Source of the DNA: Burkholderia plantarii
Lineage (GTDB): Bacteria; Pseudomonadota; Gammaproteobacteria; Burkholderiales; Burkholderiaceae
Reading direction: 5' to 3'
Length of the DNA stretch: 64,000 bases
Assembly (NCBI RefSeq): GCF_001411805.1
Contig: NZ_CP007212.1
Location: forward strand, 1,612,001-1,676,000
The position numbers and the translations under genes are program-made. The notes below the pieces were generated by a model. It was given only the letters and a program-made list of their open reading frames with translations, was not told the origin of the DNA and did not search any database. Shown here piece after piece: positions 25,840 through 34,141 of the stretch (positions are counted from its first letter, which is position 1; each line of letters begins with the position of its first letter).

Positions 25840-26199
25840 TCAATGGCGCCGCCGCTGCCGCAGCAGTGCCATGCCGCGGTCGACGTCGAGCGCGGTGCGC
25901 ACGCCGGTCAGCGTGAGTCCGAGTTCGACCAACGTGATCGCCACCGACGGCTGCATGCCGACCACCACCGTGTCGGCGTCGAGCACCGTGGCCATCGCGG
26001 CGATGTTGCTGATCATCCGGCCGATGAACGAATCGACCACGTCGAGCGCCGAGATGTCGAGCAGCACGCCCTTGGCCGTTACCTTGACGATGCGCTCGGT
26101 CAGGTCCTCCTGCAGCGACAGCGCGAGCCGGTCGTGCATGTCGGCCTGGATCGCGACGATCAGGACGTCGCCGAGCTGCAATATCGGAATGCGGTCCAT
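25840..26199 (-). CDS. rsbS: RsbS-like STAS-domain stressosome protein
   Basis: A 119-residue single STAS domain. It opens MDRIPILQLGDVLIVAIQ, as RsbS does, and keeps the phosphorylatable Ser57 in ALDVVDSFIGRMI, the residue targeted by RsbT. There is no extra sensory domain. RsbS with RsbR builds the icosahedral stressosome core. The ATG at 26199 was chosen because the region upstream to 26271 is Ser/Arg/Ala-rich and overlaps the end of rsbR. It lies 10 bp downstream of rsbR and abuts rsbT. Confidence 0.92.
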   Translation of the reverse strand: MDRIPILQLGDVLIVAIQADMHDRLALSLQEDLTERIVKVTAKGVLLDISALDVVDSFIGRMISNIAAMATVLDADTVVVGMQPSVAITLVELGLTLTGVRTALDVDRGMALLRQRRRH

Positions 26200-26209
26200 G
26201 TCGCGCGCC

Positions 26210-27073
26210 TCACTTCGCGGCGCCGCCGGCGATGCTCGTGCCGTTGCGCTTGAGCGCGACGACGAAGGCATCGGCGAGCGTCGATTTGGTCGTGACGTTG
26301 CTGAGGTCCACGCCGAGGTGCACGATGGTCTGCGCGATCTGCGGGCGAATCCCGCTGATGATGCAGTCGGCGCCCATCAGGCGCGCTGCGGCGACGGTCT
26401 TGAGCAGATGCTGGGCGACCAGCGTGTCGACGGTCGGCACGCCGGTGATGTCGATGATGGCGATGCCCGCGCCCGTCTCGACGATCTTCTGCAGCAGGCT
26501 TTCCATCACGATCTGGGTGCGCGCCGAATCGAGCGTGCCGATCAGCGGCAGCGCGAGGATGCCTTCCCACAGCTGCACTACCGGCGTGGACAGCTCGAGC
26601 AGTTCTTCCTGCTGGCGCAGGATGATGGCTTCGCGGCTGCGCTGGTAGACCTCGGTGGTGTAGAGGCCGAGCGCGTCGAGCAGCAGGTTCACGGCCCAGC
26701 TCAGCTCGGCGAGCGCGGCCGAGTCGCTGCCGAACTCGCTGCGCAGCAGCGTGTAGAGCGGCTGCTTCAGCGAGAACACGAAGGTGGCGGTCTCGACCGG
26801 CGTGAAGCCGAGCCGCACGCGGTGCTTCGAGATCTCGCTGAGGAACTCGCGCACCGGCTCCCATTCGGGACGCGCGGCGTCGATGGTTTCCACGCTGCTG
26901 AGCGTGTCGATGAAGATGCCGAGGAAGCCGCGGAACTGGTCCGACATCTCGGCATCGGTGGTGAGCCCGCGCCGCTGCGCCGTGGACAGGTGCTGGTTCA
27001 GCCAGTCGTTGAGCAGGGTGGCGCGGTTGCGCGAAAGGACTTCGGCCAGCGCAATGCGGTTCGGTTGATTCAT
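26210..27073 (-). CDS. rsbR: RsbR-like stressosome sensor (N-terminal globin-like domain + STAS)
   Basis: A 287-residue protein and first gene of the operon. Residues 1-150 form an all-alpha sensory domain of the RsbR_N non-heme globin type; residues 165-280 form the STAS domain. Both phosphorylatable threonines of Bacillus RsbRA have equivalents: Thr217 in ITGVPTVDTLVA and Thr249 in GIRPQIAQTIVHLG. The protein would form the stressosome shell turrets that sense the signal. The ligand is unknown. The ATG at 27073 begins MNQPNRIALAEVL, and the 444 bp upstream must carry the operon promoter. Confidence 0.92.
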   Translation of the reverse strand: MNQPNRIALAEVLSRNRATLLNDWLNQHLSTAQRRGLTTDAEMSDQFRGFLGIFIDTLSSVETIDAARPEWEPVREFLSEISKHRVRLGFTPVETATFVFSLKQPLYTLLRSEFGSDSAALAELSWAVNLLLDALGLYTTEVYQRSREAIILRQQEELLELSTPVVQLWEGILALPLIGTLDSARTQIVMESLLQKIVETGAGIAIIDITGVPTVDTLVAQHLLKTVAAARLMGADCIISGIRPQIAQTIVHLGVDLSNVTTKSTLADAFVVALKRNGTSIAGGAAK

Positions 27074-27517
27074 GAATGCTCCGGAAAGAGTCGGTAAGCG
27101 TGCCTGGTCGTGGTGTTGCGGTTCGATCGGCGGGCCTTGCTGCCCGACTCGTGAATCACCGCCCGCGGTCGTGGGTGCATGCCGCGGCGGCGCGACGGGT
27201 TCCGGCACGCCGTTCCCGGCGGGCGACGGAGCCGTCGCGCAGGCGGCATGGCATTCGTCCGTTTTTTCGAGTTAGGAGGATAGGACCCCCGATGGCCAAA
27301 AGCAATCGATATCGGCATGGCGGGCGGTGCGCGGCCCGCGCTCGTGCCGGCGCGGGACCGGTCGGCGGGCGATCCTGCCGGATCCTGCCAGGCCTGATGG
27401 CGTCGGCGCCGCGCGGCGCAAGGCATCCAGAGGAGCGGGTGGGGCATCGGGTGGCCGGCGATTTTGCGATGGCGCCGGTCGAAATCGGCTGGAGGCCGCG
27501 CGCTGGCACGCCGGTCG
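27074..27517. other. intergenic region upstream of the stressosome operon
   Basis: 444 bases between rsbR and a GntR gene, both on the minus strand. One plus-strand AGGAGG-preceded ATG at 27292 opens a frame with an Arg-rich shadow-like composition, which I did not accept as a gene. No clear promoter could be assigned. Confidence 0.4.
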
Positions 27518-28246
27518 TCAGTATTTCAGGAACGCCGCATAGCGCGCGCGGATGTCCTCGACCTGCGAGAGCGTGCCCGACAGGTGCGCGCGCAGCGCCT
27601 GCTGGGCACCGGCCGCGTCGCCGGCGGCGATCGCCGCGACGATCGCCTCGTGCTGTTCGAGCACGCGCCCGGTCTTGCCGGGGATCGGCACGTGCAGGCT
27701 GCGCAGCCGGTCCAGGTGGCCGCTCTGGCGGCGCACCAGCGCCCACAGCCCGGCCACGTCGGCCGCGTCGTACATCGACTGGTGGAAGGCCTGGTCGGCG
27801 CGCACGAATTCGGCGTAGTTCTCGCGCGCCGCGTGCATGCGCTGCAGCTCGATGCCGTCTTGCAGCCGCGCGACCAGCCCGGCCGGCGTGTCGCTGGCGA
27901 GCCGATGCACGATCTCGAGTTCGACCGAGCGGCGCAGGAACAGCTGCTGGCGCGCGAGCGGCACGTCGATCGGGCTGACCACGGTGGCGTGCTGCGGAAA
28001 GATGTCGACCAGCCCTTCCTCGCCGAGCCGGATCAGCGCGTCGCGCACCGGCGTCTGGCTCAGGCCGTACAGCGCCGCCAGATCCGCGCGCTGCAGCACC
28101 GTGCCGGGCGCGAGGCGCATCGCCACGATCAGCTCGCGCAGATGCTCGAACACCTGCGGCGCGGCATGGCGCGAGCGGTCGAACGACGGGGCGATCAGGT
28201 CGGACAGGGCGGTGGCGGCGGGCAGCTCGGCAAGCGTCGGGGTCAT
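27518..28246 (-). CDS. GntR-family regulator (FadR/FCD subfamily)
   Basis: A 242-residue regulator. The N-terminal winged helix (VFEHLRELIVAMRLAPGTVL, then YGLSQTPVRDALIRLGEEGLV) is at residues 35-95. The C-terminal FCD all-helical effector domain has the metal-binding pattern E..R...E around FLRRSVELEIVHRL and later His residues (AFHQSMYDA, QHEAIVAAI). FCD regulators of this kind respond to sugar acids or dicarboxylates and usually repress their neighbours. It is divergent from the MFS-gudD operon across a 324-bp spacer that holds a perfect inverted repeat. The ATG at 28246 begins MTPTLAELP. Confidence 0.9.
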   Translation of the reverse strand: MTPTLAELPAATALSDLIAPSFDRSRHAAPQVFEHLRELIVAMRLAPGTVLQRADLAALYGLSQTPVRDALIRLGEEGLVDIFPQHATVVSPIDVPLARQQLFLRRSVELEIVHRLASDTPAGLVARLQDGIELQRMHAARENYAEFVRADQAFHQSMYDAADVAGLWALVRRQSGHLDRLRSLHVPIPGKTGRVLEQHEAIVAAIAAGDAAGAQQALRAHLSGTLSQVEDIRARYAAFLKY

Positions 28247-28451
28247 CGGTCGAATCGGAAAACGGGGAGTACGGGGCAGGCCCGGGCAGCCGCGGCGCCT
28301 CGGGCGCCCGGCGGCGGCCAGCACGACCGGGCGGGCGCTGGTGCCGGGCGGCGCCAGGCGGCGAGGCCCGGCACCGCATGATGCGCACCGGCATGCCCAT
28401 GCGCCGTCATGGCGGCAGCCGCAACGATAGCGCAGTTCGGCTTCATTGACG

Positions 28452-28467
28452 CACTAATGTTTTAGTG
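28452..28467. promoter_or_regulatory. probable GntR operator (perfect inverted repeat)
   Basis: CACTAA-TGTT-TTAGTG has perfect 6-bp arms within the AT-rich block 28445-28480 of the divergent spacer between the GntR gene and the MFS/gudD operon. Size and placement fit an FCD-type GntR operator overlapping the promoters. The remaining part of the 324-bp spacer is GC-rich and shows nothing else. Confidence 0.55.
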
Positions 28468-28570
28468 TTTTAATCCGGCCAAATCGAGTTCGCCACCGGG
28501 CCTCGCCATCATCGAGCCGCCGCGCCGCCGCGCCGGCCGCCGAGCGCCGACCGGGCAACCAGGAGACACC

Positions 28571-29905
28571 GTGGAAACTGCGAAGCATCGCGTCGTGCCG
28601 GACACGCCCGCACTGGCGCCGGCCGCGCCGCTCGCCCGCGCCGTCGCGAAGATCGAGCGGCGCGTGCTGCCGCTGTTCGTCGTCATGTTCATCGTCAACT
28701 ACCTCGATCGCGTGAACATCGGCTTCGTGCGCGTGTACCTGGCGGCCGACATCGGCATCGACACCGCGGCCTACGGGCTCGGCGCGGGGCTGTTCTTCAT
28801 CGGCTACGCGATCTTCGAGGTGCCCTCGAACCTGCTGCTCGCGCGCCTCGGCGCCCGCGCCTGGCTGGCGCGGATCATGTTGACCTGGGGCATCGCGGCC
28901 ACCGCGATGGCGTTCGTGCGCGGCGAAACCTCGTTCTACCTGCTGCGGTTCCTGCTCGGCGTGGCCGAGGCGGGCTTCTTTCCCGGCGTCATCTATTACT
29001 TCACGCAGTGGCTGCCGTCCGGTGCGCGCGGCCGCGCGATGGCGGTGTTCCTGAGCGGCTCGGCGCTGGCCTCGATCGTGGCCGGGCCGATCTCGGGCGC
29101 GCTGCTGCAACTGGGCGGCGCGGGGCTGCGCGGCTGGCAGTGGATGTTCGTGGTGGAGGGCGCGGCCTCGATCGTGCTGTGCGTCGCGGTCTGGTTCTGG
29201 CTCGATTCGCGGCCCGCCGACGCGCGCTGGCTCGCCGACGACGAGCGCCGCGCGCTCGCCGAAACCATCGCTGCCGAGCAGGCCGAGCGCGAACGCGAGC
29301 GGCCCGCGCACCGGTCGCCATGGAAGCTGCTGGCCGATCCGAAGATCGCGCTCTACTGCTTCATCTATTTCGCGGTGTCGCTGACGATCTACGGCGCGAC
29401 CTTCTGGCTGCCCAGCATCATCCGCAAGATGGGGCAGTTCAGCGATATCGAGGTGGGCCTGTTCAATTCGATCCCGTGGCTGGTGTCGATCGTCGCGATG
29501 ACCGGCTTCGCCGCGCTGGCCTCGCGCTTTCGCCACCAGCAGCTGTGGACCTCGGTGGCGCTCGTGATCGCGGCGGCCGGCATGTTCGTCTCGACCTTCG
29601 GCGGCCCGGTGTTCGCGTTCGTCTCGATCTGCTTCGCGGCGGTCGGCTTCAAGGCCGCCTCGTCGCTGTTCTGGCCGATCCCGCAGCAGCACCTGGACGC
29701 GCGCATCGCCGCCGGCGTGCTCGCGCTGGTCAACTCGATCGGCAACCTCGGCGGCTTCGTCGCGCCGGCCGTGTTCGGGCTGCTCGAGCAGCACACCGGC
29801 TCGATCCGCGGCGGGCTGACCGGGCTGTCGGCCACCTCGCTCGCCGCGGTCGCGGCCGTCTGGCTCACGCGCCCCCGCCGGGCGCGCGGCGCGCGGGCCG
29901 GCTGA
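28571..29905 (+). CDS. MFS transporter, anion:cation symporter (ACS) family
   Basis: A 444-residue 12-helix carrier. The first helix region IVNYLDRVNIGF is the classic ACS signature. GLFFIGYAIFEVPSNLLLARLGAR carries the MFS motif A region between helices 2 and 3, and a charged central loop (QAERERERPAH) separates the halves. ACS carriers import organic anions such as glucarate, galactarate, tartrate or phthalate. It is 37 bp upstream of the glucarate dehydratase gene, so import of a hexarate (D-glucarate or galactarate) is the likely job. The ATG at 28571 follows AGGAGACACC. Confidence 0.9.
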   Translation: METAKHRVVPDTPALAPAAPLARAVAKIERRVLPLFVVMFIVNYLDRVNIGFVRVYLAADIGIDTAAYGLGAGLFFIGYAIFEVPSNLLLARLGARAWLARIMLTWGIAATAMAFVRGETSFYLLRFLLGVAEAGFFPGVIYYFTQWLPSGARGRAMAVFLSGSALASIVAGPISGALLQLGGAGLRGWQWMFVVEGAASIVLCVAVWFWLDSRPADARWLADDERRALAETIAAEQAERERERPAHRSPWKLLADPKIALYCFIYFAVSLTIYGATFWLPSIIRKMGQFSDIEVGLFNSIPWLVSIVAMTGFAALASRFRHQQLWTSVALVIAAAGMFVSTFGGPVFAFVSICFAAVGFKAASSLFWPIPQQHLDARIAAGVLALVNSIGNLGGFVAPAVFGLLEQHTGSIRGGLTGLSATSLAAVAAVWLTRPRRARGARAG

Positions 29906-29942
29906 GGCCCGCCGCCTTTTTCGCCACTTGTCCCGGAACCCC

Positions 29943-31217
29943 ATGAAAATCACCCGTGTCACCGTCACCCCGATCGCGTTCAAGGACGCGCCGCTGCTGA
30001 ACGCGGCCGGCATCCACGAGCCCTATGCGCTGCGCTCGATCATCGAGATCGAGACCGACACCGGCCACGTCGGTCTCGGCGAGAGCTACGGCGACGCGCC
30101 GGCGCTGGCCGTGCTCGACGCCGTGAAGGGCGAGCTGATCGGGCTCGATCCGTTCAAGCTGAACCGGCTGCGCGAGATCGTGCGCGGCGTGGTGGCGAGC
30201 CGCGCGCCGGCCAGCGCGCCGGGCGCCGAGCTGGCGCCGGGCTCGCACGCGAGCAAGGCGGTCAGCAATGCCTATTCGGCGTTCGAGGTGGCCTGCCTCG
30301 ACGCGCAGGCGCGCTACCTGAACGCGCCGCTCGTCGACCTGCTCGGCGGCGCGGTGCGCCGCGAGGTGCCGTTCAGCGCCTACCTGTTCTTCAAGTACGC
30401 GCAGCACATCGACAGCCCCTATGCGCCCGATGCCTGGGGCGAGGCGATCAGCGAGGCGCAGATCGTCGAGCAGGCGCGCCGCATGATCGACGCGCACGGC
30501 TTCGAGAGCATCAAGCTGAAGGCCGGCGCGCTCGAACCCGAGCACGAGGTGGCCTGCATCAAGGCGCTGAAGCGCGCGTTCCCGAACGCGCCGCTGCGCA
30601 TCGACCCGAACGGCAACTGGTCGCTCGACACCGCGCTGCGCATGGCCGGGCTGCTCGGAGACGACCTGCAGTACTACGAGGATCCGACGCCGGGCCTGGA
30701 GGGCATGGCCGAGCTGCACCGCCGCACCGGCATGCCGCTCGCCACCAACATGGTGGTGACCGACTTCGACGAATTCCGCCGCAGCGTGGCGCTCGGCAGC
30801 GTGCAGATCGTGCTGGCCGACCACCACTACTGGGGCGGCCTGCGCGACACGCAGCAGCTGGCGAGGATGTGCGACACATTCGGCATCGGCGTGTCGATGC
30901 ATTCGAACTCGCACCTCGGCATCAGCCTGATGGCGATGACGCACGTGGCCGCGTCGGTGGAGAACCTGTCCTATGCGTGCGATACGCACTATCCGTGGCA
31001 GGAGGGCGACGAGGAAGTGGTGAAGGGCGGCAAGCTGCCGATCACGGGCGGCTGCGTGGCGCTGACCGACGCGCCGGGGCTCGGCCTCGAGATCGACCGC
31101 GACCAGCTGATGAAGCTGCACGAGCTGTACCGGACCTGCGGCATCCGCCAGCGCGACGACGTCGGCCAGATGCGCAAGTACCGGCCCGACTGGACCCACC
31201 GCAAGCCGCGTTTCTGA
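29943..31217 (+). CDS. gudD: glucarate dehydratase (enolase superfamily)
   Basis: A 424-residue dehydratase converting D-glucarate (and often L-idarate) to 5-keto-4-deoxyglucarate. Active-site elements of the family are all present: the Lys-x-Lys base in SIKLKAG, metal ligands Asp in RIDPNGNWSL, Glu in YYEDPTPG and Asn in ATNMVV, the Asp in VLADHHYWGG, and the catalytic His in SMHSNSHLGIS. The length is close to GudD of E. coli (446). The ATG at 29943 begins MKITRVTVTPI. It sits between two ACS-type carriers under the divergent GntR regulator. Confidence 0.93.
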   Translation: MKITRVTVTPIAFKDAPLLNAAGIHEPYALRSIIEIETDTGHVGLGESYGDAPALAVLDAVKGELIGLDPFKLNRLREIVRGVVASRAPASAPGAELAPGSHASKAVSNAYSAFEVACLDAQARYLNAPLVDLLGGAVRREVPFSAYLFFKYAQHIDSPYAPDAWGEAISEAQIVEQARRMIDAHGFESIKLKAGALEPEHEVACIKALKRAFPNAPLRIDPNGNWSLDTALRMAGLLGDDLQYYEDPTPGLEGMAELHRRTGMPLATNMVVTDFDEFRRSVALGSVQIVLADHHYWGGLRDTQQLARMCDTFGIGVSMHSNSHLGISLMAMTHVAASVENLSYACDTHYPWQEGDEEVVKGGKLPITGGCVALTDAPGLGLEIDRDQLMKLHELYRTCGIRQRDDVGQMRKYRPDWTHRKPRF

Positions 31218-31359
31218 GCTGCGTGTGTCGCCGCCGCCCCGCCTCGCGGCCGGCGGCGGCGGGACGCAACGCGCCGCGGCCCGGCAGGCCGGCGCGCCGC
31301 GCAGCGTCATGCAGCCAAGCAGCAAGCCACGAACATCATCACAACGACGGAGACACGAC

Positions 31360-32679
31360 ATGAACCCACCGAACCCGGGCGGCCCCGGCGCGTTGTCGAG
31401 CCGCTACCGCTGGACCATCTGCGCGATGATGTTCTTCGCCACCACCATCAACTACATGGACCGCCAGACGCTTGGCCTGCTCGCGCCGCTGATGCAGGCC
31501 GACATCGGCTGGAGCCAGGTGCAGTACGCGCAGACCGTGATGATCTTCACGGCCGCCTACGCGCTCGGCCTGCTGCTGTTCGGGCGCGTGGCCGACCGGC
31601 TCTCGACCAAGCTCGTCTACGGCGGCGCGATGGCGCTGTGGAGCGCGGCGGCGATGCTGCATGCGCTGGCCGCGAGCGTGCCCGGCTTCGCGGCGGTGCG
31701 CGGGCTGCTCGGCTTCGCCGAGGCGTCGAACTTCCCGGTGGCGCTGCGCACCACGGCGGTCTGGTTCCCGAAGCGCGAGCGCGCGCTCGCCACCGGCATC
31801 TGGAACATGGGCGCGACGGTGGGCGGCGTGGTGGCGCCGGCCATCATCCCGGCGATGGCCGTGCTGTGGGGCTGGCGGCCGGCCTTCGCGGCGAGCGGCG
31901 CGGTCGGCTTCGTCTGGTTCGCCGCCTGGCTGGTGATGTACCGCAAGCCGGCCCGGCATCCGCGCGTGGCGCCCGACGAACTCGCCTACATCAACGCCGA
32001 CGAGGGCGCCGTGCCGGACGAGCGCAAGGTGGGCTGGCTCTCGGTGCTGCGCCATCGCGAGGCGTGGGCGTTCATGGTCGGCAAGCTGCTGACCGATCCG
32101 GTCTGGTGGTTCTACCTGTTCTGGCTGCCGAAGTGGCTCAACGAGGCGAACGGCATCGACATGCAGCACATGGGGCCGCCGCTCGTCACGATCTACGCGA
32201 TGGCCTGCGGCGGCAGCGTGTTGGGCGGCTGGGCGTCGTCGCGGCTGATCGCGCGCAGCGGGCGCGTGAACTACGCGCGCAAGCTGACGATGGCGGTCTG
32301 CGCGCTCTGCGTCACGCCGATCGCGCTGCTCTCGCAGTTCCACACGCTCTGGTTCGCGGTGCTCGCGGTCGGGCTCGCGGCCGCCGCACACCAGGGCTGG
32401 TCGGCCAACCTCGTCACGCTGGTGTCGGACGTGTTCCCGCGCCGCGCGGTGGGCACCGTGATCGGCATCGGCGGCACCATGGGCATGCTCGGCTCGTTCC
32501 TGTTCTCGGGCGTGATCGGCGAGACGCTGCAGCGCACCGGGCAGTACTGGGCGCTGTTCGCGATCGGCGCGCTGGCCTATCTGGTCGCGCTCGCGATCAT
32601 GCATGCGCTGATGCCGCGCATGACGCCGGTGATGCTGCGCGAGGCCGGCGAGGCGGGCGGCCTGCGCGCGCCCGGCTGA
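31360..32679 (+). CDS. MFS transporter, hexuronate/sugar-acid (ACS) type
   Basis: A 439-residue carrier with 12 predicted helices. The INYMDRQTLGLLAPL start is the ACS signature also seen in ExuT. The ATG follows a good site (ACGGAGACACGAC). It is 142 bp after gudD, and that gap contains a GC hairpin-prone stretch. It may take up a second sugar acid (hexuronate or aldonate). Together with the carrier at 28571 it makes two carriers around one dehydratase, so a substrate difference is likely. Confidence 0.88.
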   Translation: MNPPNPGGPGALSSRYRWTICAMMFFATTINYMDRQTLGLLAPLMQADIGWSQVQYAQTVMIFTAAYALGLLLFGRVADRLSTKLVYGGAMALWSAAAMLHALAASVPGFAAVRGLLGFAEASNFPVALRTTAVWFPKRERALATGIWNMGATVGGVVAPAIIPAMAVLWGWRPAFAASGAVGFVWFAAWLVMYRKPARHPRVAPDELAYINADEGAVPDERKVGWLSVLRHREAWAFMVGKLLTDPVWWFYLFWLPKWLNEANGIDMQHMGPPLVTIYAMACGGSVLGGWASSRLIARSGRVNYARKLTMAVCALCVTPIALLSQFHTLWFAVLAVGLAAAAHQGWSANLVTLVSDVFPRRAVGTVIGIGGTMGMLGSFLFSGVIGETLQRTGQYWALFAIGALAYLVALAIMHALMPRMTPVMLREAGEAGGLRAPG

Positions 32680-32808
32680 ACGGCAGGCATCGCTTCACAT
32701 CGACAAGATATACGACGTCTAATGATAAAGGCGGCGTGATCCGGGATGTCGTGCCGCCAGATCGCTGAAAAAATGAACAATTCCGTCGATTGCATTGTGT
32801 TTCGCTAT

Positions 32809-32821
32809 GTCATACGATGAC
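32809..32821. promoter_or_regulatory. inverted repeat upstream of the second enolase-superfamily gene
   Basis: GTCAT-ACG-ATGAC has perfect 5-bp arms in the AT-rich part of the 257-bp spacer (32680-32936). A related ATACGA motif occurs 100 bp upstream (32710). This is a candidate operator for one of the two GntR regulators. Confidence 0.45.
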
Positions 32822-32936
32822 GGACAATTCATTCGAGCCGGCCCCGAGGCGGGGTGTCCGTCGCTCGTCCGCGTCGCCATGACGGCGCGCACGGCGAGGG
32901 CGCCATCCTGGGGGCCGGCGGTCACGAGAGTCGCCA

Positions 32937-34079
32937 GTGAAAATCGCCGCCGTCGAAGTCATCCGCCTGTCACTCGCATTCGACGCCGGGCGCCGCCCCG
33001 CCGCCGTGCCCGATTCCGCCACCGATACCTATAACGCCGCCGACCGCTCGCTGCGCCGGATGGAGACGCTGCTGGTGCGGCTCACCGACGACGCGGGCCG
33101 CACCGGCTGGGGCGAGGCATTCGGCCATCTGATCAATCCGGTCACGTTCGCCGCGCTCGAAGGCCCGGTGGGCCGCTGGTTCCGCGGCGCCGAATTCGAG
33201 CCGACGCCGGACGGCATCGCCGCGCTGCGCGAGCGGGCCGATCAGGCGCTGCATGCGTTCGGCCGGACCGGCCCGGTGCTTTACGCGCTGTCGGCGATCG
33301 ACACCGCGCTGCACGACCTGGCCGCGCAGGCCGCCGGGCTGCCGCTGTACCGCTGGTTCGGCGGCGAGCGCGGCGAGATCGACGTCTACGCGAGCCTGGT
33401 CAGCTACGAGAACGACGCCGACGAAGTGGCGCGCCACGTGCGCCGCGCATGGGACGAGGGCTTCCGCTCGATCAAGCTGCACGAGACCGCGCAGGCGGCG
33501 ATCGCGGCCGCGCGCGCCGCGCTGCCCGAGGGCGGGCGCCTGATGGTGGACGTGAACTGCCCGTGGCGCGTGGACGAGGCTGCCACGCGTGTCGCGGCGC
33601 TGCGCGAGCTGGGCCTCGGCTGGATCGAGGAGCCGGTCTGGCCGTGCGACGACGTCGCGGGCCTCGCCCGCGTGCGCGCGCTCGGCGTGCCGGTGGCGGC
33701 CGGCGAGAACGCCTCGGGCGTGGCGGGCTTTCGCGAGCTGCTCGAGCGCGGCGCGCTCGACGTCGCGCAGCCGAGCATCGCGAAGATCGGCGGGCCGACC
33801 GGCATGCGCGCCGTGATCGCGCTGGCCGCGCAGCACGGCGTGCGCGTGGTGCCGCATTGCTTCTACTACGGCGCGGGGCTGCTGGCCACGGCGCACGTGG
33901 TGGCGACGCTGCCCGCCGACGTCGCGCTGGAAATTCCCTACCTCGACTGGCCCGAGCGGCTGCACGCGGCGCAGCGCCCCGGCGCACGCTTCACGCTGCC
34001 CGACACGCCGGGCCTCGGCTTCGCGCCCGATCTCGCGCTGCTGGCGCAAAACACGCTGGCCCACGCGACGCTCGACTGA
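32937..34079 (+). CDS. mandelate racemase/muconate lactonizing enzyme-family protein
   Basis: A 380-residue enolase-superfamily enzyme with a GTG start. Metal ligands are in MVDVNCPW (Asp), IEEPVW (Glu) and AAGENASG (Glu). The second-strand base motif is SIKLHE, so the family's Lys-x-Lys is Lys-x-His. The opposite-face His is in VVPHCFYYGAG, and the QPSIAKIGG strand has Lys where the Asp/Lys of relatives sits. This points to an acid-sugar dehydratase or racemase distinct from GudD; I cannot name its substrate. It is followed 62 bp later by an MFS carrier and preceded by a regulated-looking spacer. Confidence 0.85.
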   Translation: MKIAAVEVIRLSLAFDAGRRPAAVPDSATDTYNAADRSLRRMETLLVRLTDDAGRTGWGEAFGHLINPVTFAALEGPVGRWFRGAEFEPTPDGIAALRERADQALHAFGRTGPVLYALSAIDTALHDLAAQAAGLPLYRWFGGERGEIDVYASLVSYENDADEVARHVRRAWDEGFRSIKLHETAQAAIAAARAALPEGGRLMVDVNCPWRVDEAATRVAALRELGLGWIEEPVWPCDDVAGLARVRALGVPVAAGENASGVAGFRELLERGALDVAQPSIAKIGGPTGMRAVIALAAQHGVRVVPHCFYYGAGLLATAHVVATLPADVALEIPYLDWPERLHAAQRPGARFTLPDTPGLGFAPDLALLAQNTLAHATLD

Positions 34080-34141
34080 GGCGCCGCCGCGCTCAAATCG
34101 CACGAACAGAACCAAGACGATCAAGATCACCCGGAGACACG

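Noticed and set aside
27292..27540. Plus-strand ATG preceded by AGGAGG in the gap before rsbR
   Set aside because: Spacing from the AGGAGG is long and the translation is Arg-rich. The frame runs antisense into the GntR gene with no family resemblance.
28454..30013. 519-codon antisense frame across the MFS/gudD start
   Set aside because: Highly charged, low-complexity translation with no domain. The plus strand encodes clear MFS and enolase proteins.
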